From NCBI RefSeq assembly GCF_000315445.1, contig NZ_JH992962.1, positions 1-64,000 of the forward strand: a DNA stretch of 64,000 nucleotides, in the 5' to 3' direction. Source of the stretch: Alloiococcus otitis ATCC 51267. GTDB taxonomy: Bacteria; Bacillota; Bacilli; Lactobacillales; Carnobacteriaceae_A. Positions within the stretch are counted from its first letter, which is position 1; each line of letters starts with the position of its first letter. A model generated the notes under the pieces. That model was not told the origin of the DNA and did not search any database. It was given only the letters and a program-made list of their open reading frames with translations. Shown here one piece after another: positions 54,906 through 63,557 of this stretch. The position numbers were made by a program, and so were the translations under genes.

Positions 54906-55565
54906 ATGTCGCGAAAAAAATCCAGCTTTTGGACTTCCAGAAACACGGCCCTAGCTGCCATTATTTTTGCTATACCCTTTATTGTCTTGGCCTTCCTCTT
55001 GGCCTATAACCAGCCTAGCCTCAGTCAAATAGACTATAATATTGGCAATTACCTCCATCAGTTCCGATCTCCAGACCGGACCAAGGTCATCATTGGCCTG
55101 ACTACTATTGGGGACGGCTGGTCGCAAACAGTCCTGACCCTGGTTATCAGCCTCCTCCTCTTTGCCCTTAAAGAATTTAAGGCAGGAATCTGGTATCTCT
55201 TCACCATGCTTGTTGGGGCTCAGTTATTGAACTCTTATATCAAAGACCTTTTTGCAAGGACCCGGCCAGACTACATTAACCACCTGGTATTTGAAAATTC
55301 CTATGCCTTCCCGAGTGGCCACGCCATGGGGACCATGATCCTCTTTGCCGGCCTAGCCTTTTTAGTCTACCGGCTATACCGGGCCCACCACCCCGTCTTT
55401 AAGGGATTGGTAGTCGTCCTTTGCCTTAGCTTGACCCTTTCTATTGGCTTAAGTCGGATCTATTTGGGGGTCCACTATCCTTCCGATGTCCTAGCCGGTT
55501 GGTCCTTGGGTGCTGGCTTTCTTTTCCTATCTATCGCTGCTTTTGGTCTTTGGGCTACCGATTAA
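54906..55565 (+). CDS. PAP2 family phosphatase (membrane)
   Basis: A 219-residue membrane phosphatase with five to six helices. The three-part acid phosphatase signature is complete: 'KDLFARTRP', PSGHAMG and 'SRIYLGVHYPSDVLAG'. Such enzymes dephosphorylate lipid phosphates, for example phosphatidylglycerol phosphate or undecaprenyl pyrophosphate. An upstream extension to 54846 is open, but ATG 54906 has a GGAAAGAG-like site and gives the usual short basic N-terminus. Confidence 0.9.
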   Translation: MSRKKSSFWTSRNTALAAIIFAIPFIVLAFLLAYNQPSLSQIDYNIGNYLHQFRSPDRTKVIIGLTTIGDGWSQTVLTLVISLLLFALKEFKAGIWYLFTMLVGAQLLNSYIKDLFARTRPDYINHLVFENSYAFPSGHAMGTMILFAGLAFLVYRLYRAHHPVFKGLVVVLCLSLTLSIGLSRIYLGVHYPSDVLAGWSLGAGFLFLSIAAFGLWATD

Positions 55566-55591
55566 AAGCCCACTGTTAAAATTTCAAACTA

Positions 55592-55638
55592 AAAGCCCCT
55601 GTCCGGATTCCCTTCTAGCATGCGGACGGGGGCCTTTT
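55592..55638 (+). terminator. PAP2 gene terminator
   Basis: GCCCCTGTCCG pairs with CGGACGGGGGC with a 17-base loop, followed by a T-run, 27 bases after the stop codon. Confidence 0.85.
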
Positions 55639-55695
55639 TAAGGTTCTATAATTTTTAGGGTTGGTGGGATGGGATTGGCCCACCAATCCTCTTTT

Positions 55696-55896
55696 TTAAT
55701 TAAATAGGGTGGTCATTAAAAAAGTGACCACACCAAAGCAAATGGCGGTTAGGCCCATCCCCCTGATATCTTTGACCAACAAGGATAGGATGCCCAAAAT
55801 AAGGGCCAGGTAACCAGCCTGGGTGTTTTGCAGGCCCAGACCCAGTAAACCTGCTATAAGGGCCAACCAGCCGAGTATCATCCAGATATATTTCAT
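55696..55896 (-). CDS. Small membrane protein of unknown function
   Basis: A 66-residue, very hydrophobic protein with two membrane helices ('WMILGWLALIAGLLGLGL' and 'LTAICFGVVTFLMTTLF'). The ATG chosen (55896) follows AAAAGGGGTGAGAGG. The longer frame upstream would overlap the promoter region of the next gene. I recognise no defined family beyond small two-helix membrane proteins of Gram-positive bacteria. Confidence 0.65.
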   Translation of the reverse strand: MKYIWMILGWLALIAGLLGLGLQNTQAGYLALILGILSLLVKDIRGMGLTAICFGVVTFLMTTLFN

Positions 55897-56047
55897 CCTC
55901 TCACCCCTTTTGTTTTCCTTCAAGTTTAGTATACATGGAGTCCCAGCAGATGAAAAGGGCTTCATAACAAAACTTTATAAGTCAGCTTGCCTGCCTTGTC
56001 CTTTCTTAGCGGGCCAGCTAGGTGATACAATAAGAGGGAGGAGGAAG

Positions 56048-56740
56048 ATGTCCATGCAAACCCTAGTCATTGTATCCCATCCAGAAATTGAAGCTTCTAA
56101 TAGCCAGCAGTTCTTAAAAGAAGCGGTCGCAAACCAGGAGGGGGTTAGCTACCACCACCTGGAGTCCGCCTATCCTGATGGTCAGATTGACATTAAAGCT
56201 GAGCAAAACTTGCTGAAAGACTTTGACCGGATTATCTTCCAGTTCCCTTTCTATTGGTATTCTGCCCCTTCTATGCTCAAAAAATGGATAGACGAGGTGA
56301 TGGAAGAAGGGGTCACCTTTGGGACAGGGGGAAATTTACTAGAGGGGAAAGACTTAGGCCTGGTTCTTGTGATTGGGGTAGCCGAAAAAGAATACCAAGT
56401 CGGTGGCCGGGAGCACTTTACCATCAGTCAATTGACCACCCCCTACCAGGCTCTGGCTAATAAGTTAGGCATGACCTTTCTCACACCCTTGTCCATCTTC
56501 CAGTTCTACTACTTATCGGATAAAGAGCAAAAGATACTCTTGGTCGACTACCTCCAATACCTTACTTTAAAAGACTTCTCCTCCCTTCATTCCAGGGCCC
56601 ATTGGTTTATGGACCAGCTGGACAAGCTTGAAGGCCGGGTCAGTGAGGAAGCTGATAAATTTAGTCTCCAATCCATTCAAGATTTTATTGAAGACAACCA
56701 ACTTGAACTCGATGAAATGCAATTGCACTTAGACAAATAG
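56048..56740 (+). CDS. Flavodoxin-fold NAD(P)H oxidoreductase (quinone reductase/Kef-ancillary type)
   Basis: A 230-residue protein of the flavodoxin_2 family: 'TLVIVSHPEIEASNSQQFLKE', then 'RIIFQFPFYWYSAPSMLKKW' which binds FMN/FAD, and 'ITDVVxEGVTFG'-like segment read as 'EVMEEGVTFGTG'. Members reduce quinones with NAD(P)H or act as KefF-like partners. A potassium efflux gene is not nearby. ATG 56048 follows GGGAGGAGGAAG. A C-terminal acidic extension of about 40 residues is unusual. Confidence 0.82.
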   Translation: MSMQTLVIVSHPEIEASNSQQFLKEAVANQEGVSYHHLESAYPDGQIDIKAEQNLLKDFDRIIFQFPFYWYSAPSMLKKWIDEVMEEGVTFGTGGNLLEGKDLGLVLVIGVAEKEYQVGGREHFTISQLTTPYQALANKLGMTFLTPLSIFQFYYLSDKEQKILLVDYLQYLTLKDFSSLHSRAHWFMDQLDKLEGRVSEEADKFSLQSIQDFIEDNQLELDEMQLHLDK

Positions 56741-56763
56741 AAGCAGGCAAGGAGGTCTTAACC

Positions 56764-56946
56764 ATGTCCGACCAAGTGACCTGGTATTTAAAGCAATTAG
56801 ATGAATTAATCGAAAAAAGTCAAGACTACAAGGAAAAAGCCATCCTGGAAGGGACCAAAGACCTGATCCTGGACCAAGTCCACCGTCGCCAGCAAAATGA
56901 AGGTGAATTGGACGGTTCTCTTTGGTCCCCAGGAGAGTGGGGTTAA
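56764..56946 (+). CDS. Small hypothetical protein downstream of the oxidoreductase
   Basis: A 60-residue frame starting MSDQVTWYLKQLDELIEKSQ, with a perfect AAGGAGG 9 bases before its ATG. It is charged and probably helical in the first 45 residues. It begins 23 bases after the oxidoreductase stop codon, so it is likely in the same operon. I recognise no family. Confidence 0.6.
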   Translation: MSDQVTWYLKQLDELIEKSQDYKEKAILEGTKDLILDQVHRRQQNEGELDGSLWSPGEWG

Positions 56947-57079
56947 GTTTAAGGACCACCTTGCGACCTCATTAGACTAGTGCTGGCTACCAGACAAATG
57001 GGGTTAAGTCAGCCAGGCTTTCAGTCCCTGTTGACCGGTAAGTCACTAAAAATTGAATAGCTTGCTAAAGCTTTGTGTG

Positions 57080-57108
57080 GCCCAGCTGGATGTTAGCTGG
57101 GCTTTTTT
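57080..57108 (+). terminator. Terminator before fbp
   Basis: GCCCAGCT pairs with AGCTGGGC around a 7-base loop and is followed by six T residues. It ends the oxidoreductase transcript and separates it from fbp. Confidence 0.85.
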
Positions 57109-57246
57109 GGATAGTTTTTGGGGCTTGCTTTAAGGGAAAAGTCTGCTAGGATAGAGGTATGAAGAAAAGGTATTGTTAAAGAAATTCTTATATACAAGAC
57201 CTTGTAAGGGTTTAATCAAAAATTGGTATAGAAGAGGTGTCCAAGT

Positions 57247-59157
57247 TTGGAACACATAGATATGATGATAAAAGACCGCTTTCCCACTGAGGCTGATGTC
57301 ATTACGGAACTCATCAACCTCCAGGCCATCCAGCAATTGCCCAAGGGGACTGAAATGTACATCAGTGATATACACGGCGAATTTGAAGCCTTTGACCATA
57401 TTTTGCGGATCGGGTCGGGGAATGTAAAAGAGAAAATTATTGACCTTTTTGGCCAATCCTACGATGAAGACAAGGTCAACAAACTGGCCTTGTTTGTGGC
57501 CTACCCGGAATATGCCTTGGACCATGTCCGGCAAAAAGACCTGGAGGATAAGGACCAAGTCCGGAAATTGATCGAAGACTTGATCGGTGTCTTGCGTTTT
57601 GCCTCAGCCAAGTATACCCGGTCCAAGGTGCGGAAGGCCCTGCCAGCTGCCTACCGCTACGTGATTGAGGAACTCTTGTATGCCGACTACTCCCTTCCCC
57701 ATAAGCAAGCCTATGCCTACCAAATTATGGACCAGATTATGACCGTTGGGAAGTTGGAAGACTTCCTCAAACAACTGTCTTTCACCATCCAAGACCTGGT
57801 TATTGACCATATCCATATTGTAGGTGATATTTTTGACCGGGGCCCGGATGCTGACAAGGTGATGGACCGGATTATGGCCCTCCCCTCTGTTGATATCCAG
57901 TGGGGCAACCATGACATGATTTGGATTGGGGCTTACCTAGGGTCCTTGCCCTGTCTTTTGACCCTACTCCGGATCGCCGCCCGGTATAATTACCTATTTG
58001 ATATCGAGCGGTCTTATGGGATCAACCTCCGTCCTTTGTTCTCCTTTGCTAAGAAATACTACCAGGCCAACCCTGTTTTTACTCCTAAGGGTTTGACCGA
58101 CAAGGAGAAGGCTGAGGGAACGACTGAGATGGAGCAAGTCCACCAGGCACTGGCTATTATTCAATTTAAGCTGGAAGAGCAAGTTATCCACCGCCGGCCA
58201 GAATTTGACATGGGCCACCGTTTGTTACTGGAAAATATTGACTTCCAAAATGAGACTGTCCAGGTTGAAGGCCAGACTTACCCCATGGTGGGGTCCTGCT
58301 TCCAAACAGTTGACCCGGCCCATCCCAATGCCTTGACCTCGGATGAAGAAGAAGTGGTCGGGGAGTTGATTTACTCCTTCCAAAACTCCGAAAAAATGAA
58401 AAGACACATGGACTTTTTATTGAGCAAGGGGTCCAATTACCTCATTTACAACAAGCACCTCCTCTTCCATGCTTGCCTGCCCCTAGAAGACAATGGCGAC
58501 TTCATGGCCTTTCAGATAGGTGGTCAGTCTTACCAAGGACGGGCCTTGCTGGACTTTTTCGATGACAAGATCCAAGAGGCAGGCCAAGACAAAAACTCTT
58601 ACACTGACCTAGCAACTGACTTGATTTGGTACCTTTGGTGTGGGCCTAAGTCCCCTCTTTTTGGCAAAAGTAAGATGACAACCTTTGAAAGATACTTTAT
58701 TGAAGACAAGGCTACCCACAAGGAAGAAAAAAATGCCTACTTCAAGCTGAGAGACCGGGAAGAAATAGTAGACCAAGTCTTAAAAGAGTTTGGTTTAACG
58801 GATGAAATTTCGGCTGTCATTAATGGTCACACCCCAGTTAAGGTAAGAAAGGGGGAAGACCCTATTAAGGTGGACCGCAAGTTGTTTGTCATTGACGGAG
58901 GCCTCTCCAAGGCTTACCAGGGGTCGACTGGGATTGCCGGCTACTCCCTCTTGAATAACTCTTTTGGCTTTCAAGTTGTGACCCACCAGACCTTCACCTC
59001 AGTCCAGGACTTATTTAACCGGGGTAGTGACGGCTCTTATGTCAAACGGGTCATTGAAAGTGAGTTGGACCGGGTCAAAATTGCCGGGACCACCATTGGC
59101 AGTGACATCCAAAAGCAAATTGACGGCCTCCAAGCCCACTTAAAAAAATTTTATTAA
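57247..59157 (+). CDS. fbp: Fructose-1,6-bisphosphatase, class III
   Basis: The gluconeogenic phosphatase of Firmicutes. The 636-residue protein has the metallophosphoesterase motifs 'YISDIHGEFEAF', 'GDIFDRGPDADKVM', 'QWGNHDMIWIGA' and 'INGHTPVKVRKGEDPIK'. Length is normal for class III. The start is TTG behind AGAGGTG; an ATG lies five codons further. With ppdK and ccpN it makes up the gluconeogenic side of metabolism. No CcpN-like box was found upstream of it. Confidence 0.95.
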   Translation: MEHIDMMIKDRFPTEADVITELINLQAIQQLPKGTEMYISDIHGEFEAFDHILRIGSGNVKEKIIDLFGQSYDEDKVNKLALFVAYPEYALDHVRQKDLEDKDQVRKLIEDLIGVLRFASAKYTRSKVRKALPAAYRYVIEELLYADYSLPHKQAYAYQIMDQIMTVGKLEDFLKQLSFTIQDLVIDHIHIVGDIFDRGPDADKVMDRIMALPSVDIQWGNHDMIWIGAYLGSLPCLLTLLRIAARYNYLFDIERSYGINLRPLFSFAKKYYQANPVFTPKGLTDKEKAEGTTEMEQVHQALAIIQFKLEEQVIHRRPEFDMGHRLLLENIDFQNETVQVEGQTYPMVGSCFQTVDPAHPNALTSDEEEVVGELIYSFQNSEKMKRHMDFLLSKGSNYLIYNKHLLFHACLPLEDNGDFMAFQIGGQSYQGRALLDFFDDKIQEAGQDKNSYTDLATDLIWYLWCGPKSPLFGKSKMTTFERYFIEDKATHKEEKNAYFKLRDREEIVDQVLKEFGLTDEISAVINGHTPVKVRKGEDPIKVDRKLFVIDGGLSKAYQGSTGIAGYSLLNNSFGFQVVTHQTFTSVQDLFNRGSDGSYVKRVIESELDRVKIAGTTIGSDIQKQIDGLQAHLKKFY

Positions 59158-59261
59158 AAATCAGTCTCTAGCAGGAGTTCCTAAGCCAGGGCATTTGCTA
59201 TGATTCCTTTAGTAAAAACAACCAAAGTGCTGGAATAAGGGAAAGTAAAGGAGGCAGCAAG

Positions 59262-60215
59262 ATGGATGTCAAATGGAAAGGGCTAGTTACTTTCGGTCTA
59301 GCTACAATGAGTCTTGCCCTAACAGGGCTGACAGTTCGGGCCCAAGGTGAAATTGACACCAGTGTGGTCGATGAAGCTTGGGGTAAGCCTACTTATGTTT
59401 ATGGGGGAGGCCTGACTTCAGGCCAGGTAGAGGAAACAGCTGACTTGCTGGGGATCGACAACCGGGACAATGTCAATGAAAGTTCAGTTGAAGGTCAAGA
59501 CCTGCAAAAATACCTCAAGCAAGGGGTGGGGTCGACCTCCAGTATGATTTCGTCAGTCTTGGTCCAACGCCAAGCTGAGAACACCGGGGTAGAGGTCAAT
59601 ATTGTCACGCCAGACAATATCACCCGGATTTCCGACTACCAGTATGCCAATGCCGCCATCACTGCTGGTGTAGAGGATGCCCAAATTATGGTGGCAGCCA
59701 TCCGCCCAGTGACCGGTGAAAGTGCTCTAACCGGTGTCTACAAGGCTTTTGAACTGAATGGCGAAGACCTAGAAGGAGACCGGATGGAAGTGGCCCAGGA
59801 AGAGTTGGAAACGACCGAGCAAATTTCAAAGGGCCTGGACCAAGCAGACCAGGCTAAGTTAAACCAGGCCATAGCCGATATTAAGCGAGACTTGGCTGAA
59901 CTCAAGGACCGGGTGGATGGTCTTCCAAGCCAGGAAGATATCCAAGAAATCGTCAACCAAGCCTTGGCCAACCATAATTTAAGCCAAGTTGTCAGTCCAG
60001 AACAAGTGGACCAATTAATTGTCTTGTTTGTCAAATACCAAGAAACCTCGGCCATTGATTCTAACCAAGTCCTCCAGCAACTAGAACGTTACAGTCAGGA
60101 TTTGAAAGCCAAGGCCGGCGACCTCATTGAAGAAGCTGAAAACCGAGGCATTTTTGATGCCATCAGAGACTTTTTTAGACAATTGTGGCAGGCCTTGCAG
60201 GACCTCTTTAATTAG
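59262..60215 (+). CDS. Secreted DUF1002 family protein
   Basis: A 317-residue protein with a signal peptide ('LVTFGLATMSLALTGLTVRAQG', cleavage probably after Ala-Gln). The middle part with 'YVYGGGLTSGQVEETADLLGI' and 'ANAAITAGVEDAQIMVAAIRPVTGESALTG'-like segments (near 20-155) fits the DUF1002 (YpuA) family. The C-terminal half is helical and charged. Function is unknown. The gene is monocistronic with AAGGAGG upstream and a terminator downstream. Confidence 0.82.
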   Translation: MDVKWKGLVTFGLATMSLALTGLTVRAQGEIDTSVVDEAWGKPTYVYGGGLTSGQVEETADLLGIDNRDNVNESSVEGQDLQKYLKQGVGSTSSMISSVLVQRQAENTGVEVNIVTPDNITRISDYQYANAAITAGVEDAQIMVAAIRPVTGESALTGVYKAFELNGEDLEGDRMEVAQEELETTEQISKGLDQADQAKLNQAIADIKRDLAELKDRVDGLPSQEDIQEIVNQALANHNLSQVVSPEQVDQLIVLFVKYQETSAIDSNQVLQQLERYSQDLKAKAGDLIEEAENRGIFDAIRDFFRQLWQALQDLFN

Positions 60216-60231
60216 AAAGTAATTTAGCCAA

Positions 60232-60272
60232 AAAAGGACCAGGCTAGCTAAGTGTGCTAGCCTGGTCCTTTA
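60232..60272. terminator. Bidirectional terminator between DUF1002 gene and old yellow enzyme
   Basis: AAAGGACCAGGCTAGC pairs perfectly with GCTAGCCTGGTCCTTT around a 7-base loop. It serves two convergent genes. Confidence 0.92.
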
Positions 60273-60280
60273 TCATGGCC

Positions 60281-61504
60281 TTATTTAAATTCTTTAAAGT
60301 AGGAGGTGGGGTCTTGGTCGGCTAGGTCCCGGAGCTTGTTCCGGCTTTCTTCTGGGAGTGACCCACCAAAGTCCATAAATTCTACTAGGTCTTTGAAGGC
60401 TTTGTGGGGAATAGCCAAGTCATCCAACTTGTCTAGGTCAAGGCTAAGATCAATGTTTTCTTCTTGGCCAGCTTCTAGCTTGTTGACGAAGTCGGGTTCA
60501 GTGACAAAGGCTGATGATAGGCCAACCATATCAGCATTTTTCAAGGCTTGGAGAGCCTTATCTGGGGTGTTAATGCCACCAGTGGCAATAACGGGGACCC
60601 GGCCGTCTATATAGTCGTGGACGACCTTGTTGACGTATTGGCCCTGGTGCTGGTCTGCCCGAACCTTGTTGAGGTAGATGTCATGGCCCCATGAGGCGAT
60701 GGCATAGTAGTGGATAGTTGAGACTTCCTGCATGAGGTCAAAATATTGGTTGAATTCGTCCACTGTATAGCCAATTTGATTGCCCCGGGTTTCCTCTGGA
60801 GTTCCTCGGAAACCTAAAATAAAGTCTTTTTTACCAGACTGGTCAATAACCTTCTGGACGGCCGCCATAACTTCCACCCCAAACCGAGCTCGGTTCTCGA
60901 CAGATTGGGATCCGTATTCGTCGTCCCGTTGGTTGGAGAACTTGGAGAAGAATTGTTGGGGGAGGAGGCGTTGGGCATTGGAGATTTCTACCCCATCAAA
61001 GCCTGCTTCAATTGCCCGCCTGGTTGCTTGGGCGTACTGGTTAATGACATGGTCAATCTTCCGCTTAGACATGGCTAAAACATCGTGTTCAACCGGAGTT
61101 TTTAAATGCATGTAGCTGGGCCCATAGACCACCCCATAATCTTTTAAGGCGATTTTAGCAAAGCGACCAGCATGGGTTAATTGCAAGATGGCCTTGGCAC
61201 CGTCTTTCTTCATGGCTTCAGCCAGCTTGGACAGGCCGTAGACAAAGGAGTCGTCTCGGACACTGGGGCCGTATTCGAAGAGCTGGGCATAGTCTTCAAT
61301 ATAGGCTGCTGTGGTTACTTGGAGGGGGGCCGACTTGCTGCGGCGTTTGGCATAAGCAGTTTCTTCCTCCGTCACATAGCCCTCTTTGGAAGAAGCATTG
61401 GTGGTGATGGGGTTGAGGGAAAAACGATTAGTTAACTTGACGCCATTTGGGAGTTCAATGGCTTGGAACAAGGGGTCATATTTGCTTTTATTTTTTTGAG
61501 TCAT
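60281..61504 (-). CDS. NADH:flavin oxidoreductase, old yellow enzyme family (second copy)
   Basis: A 407-residue FMN barrel enzyme ('NRFSLNPITTNASSKEGYVT', 'GAKAILQLTHAGRF', 'GFDGVEISNAQRLLPQQFFS', 'VIATGGINTPDKALQAL'). It differs from the 24042-25178 copy and lies divergent from the macrodomain-sirtuin operon. From memory, old-yellow-enzyme genes occur in the extended SirTM lipoate operons of some Firmicutes, so it may belong functionally to that system. Its substrate is not known. Confidence 0.88.
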   Translation of the reverse strand: MTQKNKSKYDPLFQAIELPNGVKLTNRFSLNPITTNASSKEGYVTEEETAYAKRRSKSAPLQVTTAAYIEDYAQLFEYGPSVRDDSFVYGLSKLAEAMKKDGAKAILQLTHAGRFAKIALKDYGVVYGPSYMHLKTPVEHDVLAMSKRKIDHVINQYAQATRRAIEAGFDGVEISNAQRLLPQQFFSKFSNQRDDEYGSQSVENRARFGVEVMAAVQKVIDQSGKKDFILGFRGTPEETRGNQIGYTVDEFNQYFDLMQEVSTIHYYAIASWGHDIYLNKVRADQHQGQYVNKVVHDYIDGRVPVIATGGINTPDKALQALKNADMVGLSSAFVTEPDFVNKLEAGQEENIDLSLDLDKLDDLAIPHKAFKDLVEFMDFGGSLPEESRNKLRDLADQDPTSYFKEFK

Positions 61505-61835
61505 GCTATTCCTCCTAGTTGATTTCGTCCATGTTCACTATAACACATATTTTATAAAATAAAGAATAGGACCAGAGACTTGGATCGCCTTAGGTTAGTA
61601 AAGAAGTCAAGCATTTGTTATAATATTAACAGATTAAGCAAGCCTTGCCCTGACTGGCTTCAAGCAAGAGTCAGCTTGTGTGGGGGAGGCATGCGCTAAG
61701 GGCCTAAGAGTTTTAAGATAGTTCACAAAATCATGGACTAGCCTTTTCAGTAGCTGAACCAGCCCAGTGTAAAATTAGGCTCAATGGAACAAAATTGTAC
61801 TTATAACCAGTTGATACAGACTTTTAAGGAGCAAA
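61505..61835. promoter_or_regulatory. Divergent promoter region old yellow enzyme / macrodomain operon
   Basis: The 331-base gap must contain both promoters. TATAAT at 61619-61624 is a candidate -10 box on the plus strand but its -35 region is poor and it lies over 200 bases from the macrodomain start. No known operator was recognised. Confidence 0.4.
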
Positions 61836-62645
61836 ATGATGGAAGATGCTGTCCTAGCTGATAAATTAGATGGCTTAATCGCTGCTTTAGCCAAAGAAAA
61901 CCCGGTCTTAGAGTCCAAGTTCTCAACCTACCCTCACCGGGACTTGGCAGACAAGTTTCAACTTTACCGGGCTTTTTGCAATGAACGCCAGCCCAGATCG
62001 GTCAGTGATCAATTTGTCCAAGAAGAAGCTGAGGTTCTAGGAGAAGTGGCCAAGCGTAAGGGCAAGGTTGGCCTAGAGGATATAAAAAAAGCTGGTGGCC
62101 AACTAGATGACCAAGTCTATTTATGGCAGGGGGATATTACCCGCCTGTCCTTGGATGGGATCGTCAATGCAGCCAACAGCTATCTGTTGGGTTGCACCCT
62201 GGCCAACCACAACTGTATTGATAATGCCATCCATACCCAATCAGGGGTCCGGCTCAGACTGGCCTGCTATGACTTGATGCTAGACCAAGGACGCAAGGAA
62301 GCAGCAGGCAAGGCCAAGATCACCCCAGCTTTTAACTTGCCCAGTAAGGCTGTCCTCCACACAGTGGGCCCTTATATTGACCAAAGGGGAGTTACTCCCT
62401 TAAAAGAAAGACTCTTAGCCAGTTCTTACCGGACTTGCCTAGAAGTGGCTGAGGCCAACCAGCTGAAAGAACTGGCTTTCTGCTCGATTTCAACCGGGGA
62501 ATTCAACTATCCCAAAGACCAGGCCGCTCAGCTAGCCAGCCAGGTAGTCAAAGATTACTTGGCTGAAAGTGCTAGTGAGATAAATATTGTATTCAACGTC
62601 TTTCAAGATGAAGATGCCAAGCTCTACCGAGATATTTGGCAATAA
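61836..62645 (+). CDS. Zn-dependent macrodomain protein (ADP-ribosyl hydrolase)
   Basis: A 269-residue protein with an N-terminal helical part (about 1-90) and a macrodomain ('[19 protein letters not shown]'). The Zn-macro signature is visible as Cys120, His125 and Cys127 in '[15 protein letters not shown]'. Such enzymes remove ADP-ribose from proteins modified by the neighbouring SirTM sirtuin, notably a lipoylated GcvH-like protein. AAGGAG lies 6 bases before the ATG. The sirtuin gene follows within 26 bases. No gcvH-like gene is in the visible part of the operon. Confidence 0.9.
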   Translation: MMEDAVLADKLDGLIAALAKENPVLESKFSTYPHRDLADKFQLYRAFCNERQPRSVSDQFVQEEAEVLGEVAKRKGKVGLEDIKKAGGQLDDQVYLWQGDITRLSLDGIVNAANSYLLGCTLANHNCIDNAIHTQSGVRLRLACYDLMLDQGRKEAAGKAKITPAFNLPSKAVLHTVGPYIDQRGVTPLKERLLASSYRTCLEVAEANQLKELAFCSISTGEFNYPKDQAAQLASQVVKDYLAESASEINIVFNVFQDEDAKLYRDIWQ

Positions 62646-62670
62646 AGTGAACAAAGAGGAGATGGACCAA

Positions 62671-63546
62671 GTGACAGAAACAGGTATTTGGACAGGCTTA
62701 GACCAGGCGAGTAGCCAGGCCAGCCAATTAGGCCAGCTAATTGACCAGGCAGATGCTATCCTGGTCGGAGCTGGCGCTGGCTTGTCAGCGGCTGCCGGCT
62801 TTACCTATTCGGGCGACCGCTTTACCCAGGCCTTTCCCGATTTTATCGCTAAGTATAACTTCTTTGACATGCTCCAGGCCTTCCTCGATGACTATGAAGA
62901 CTTGAGAGAATATTGGGCCTTCCAAAGTCGCTTTGCCTTGCTCAATTATTTTGACCAGGCAGTTGGCCAGGCCTATTTAGATTTAAAAGACATCTTAGAA
63001 GGCAAGGACTACCATGTGCTGACCACCAATGCTGACAATGCTTTTGAGGCAGGGGGGTTTGATATGGACAAGGTTTTCCGCATCCAGGGGGAATACGGCT
63101 TGTGGCAGTGCAGTCGTTTTTGCCACCAACAGACCTACCAGGATGAAGCCTTGACCCGGCAAATGGTGGACCAACAAGAAGACATGAAGGTGCCAGAAGA
63201 CCTCATTCCTTATTGCCCTAAATGCGGGGCTCCCTTAGAAGTTAATAAACGGGATGCAGTCCACGGCATGGTGGAAGACTCAAACTGGCACCAACAGGAA
63301 GAGCGTTACCGTGCCTTTTTGAAGGACCACCAGGAGGGGAAAATTGTATACTTAGAGATCGGCGTGGGGGTCACTACACCCCAATTTATCCGGAAACCCT
63401 TCCAAGATTTGACCAGCCAGAACCCCCAAGCCCTCTATGTGACCATGAACCAGAGACCTTACCGGATAAGTCCAAAAGTCAGGGAACAGGCTGTCCGGAT
63501 TACCGATGATATTAGTCAAGTCTTGCACACGATTTCCAATAGATAG
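62671..63546 (+). CDS. SirTM-class sirtuin (protein ADP-ribosyltransferase)
   Basis: A 291-residue class M sirtuin. It has the NAD motif [11 protein letters not shown] (33-43), '[13 protein letters not shown]' with Asn120, and RIQGEYG with Gln139 in the place of the catalytic His of deacetylating sirtuins. Cys147, Cys151, Cys182 and Cys185 form the zinc site. SirTM proteins mono-ADP-ribosylate a GcvH-like protein after lipoylation. The frame opens upstream inside the macrodomain gene; GTG 62671 sits 9 bases after GAGGAG and is preferred. The macrodomain and lipoate ligase genes on either side fit this role. Confidence 0.9.
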   Translation: MTETGIWTGLDQASSQASQLGQLIDQADAILVGAGAGLSAAAGFTYSGDRFTQAFPDFIAKYNFFDMLQAFLDDYEDLREYWAFQSRFALLNYFDQAVGQAYLDLKDILEGKDYHVLTTNADNAFEAGGFDMDKVFRIQGEYGLWQCSRFCHQQTYQDEALTRQMVDQQEDMKVPEDLIPYCPKCGAPLEVNKRDAVHGMVEDSNWHQQEERYRAFLKDHQEGKIVYLEIGVGVTTPQFIRKPFQDLTSQNPQALYVTMNQRPYRISPKVREQAVRITDDISQVLHTISNR

Positions 63547-63557
63547 GAGTTAGATGA

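Noticed and set aside
55823-56047. N-terminal extension of the flavodoxin-fold oxidoreductase
   Set aside because: It overlaps the start of the divergent small membrane protein gene; the ATG at 56048 has a strong ribosome binding site and the family start.
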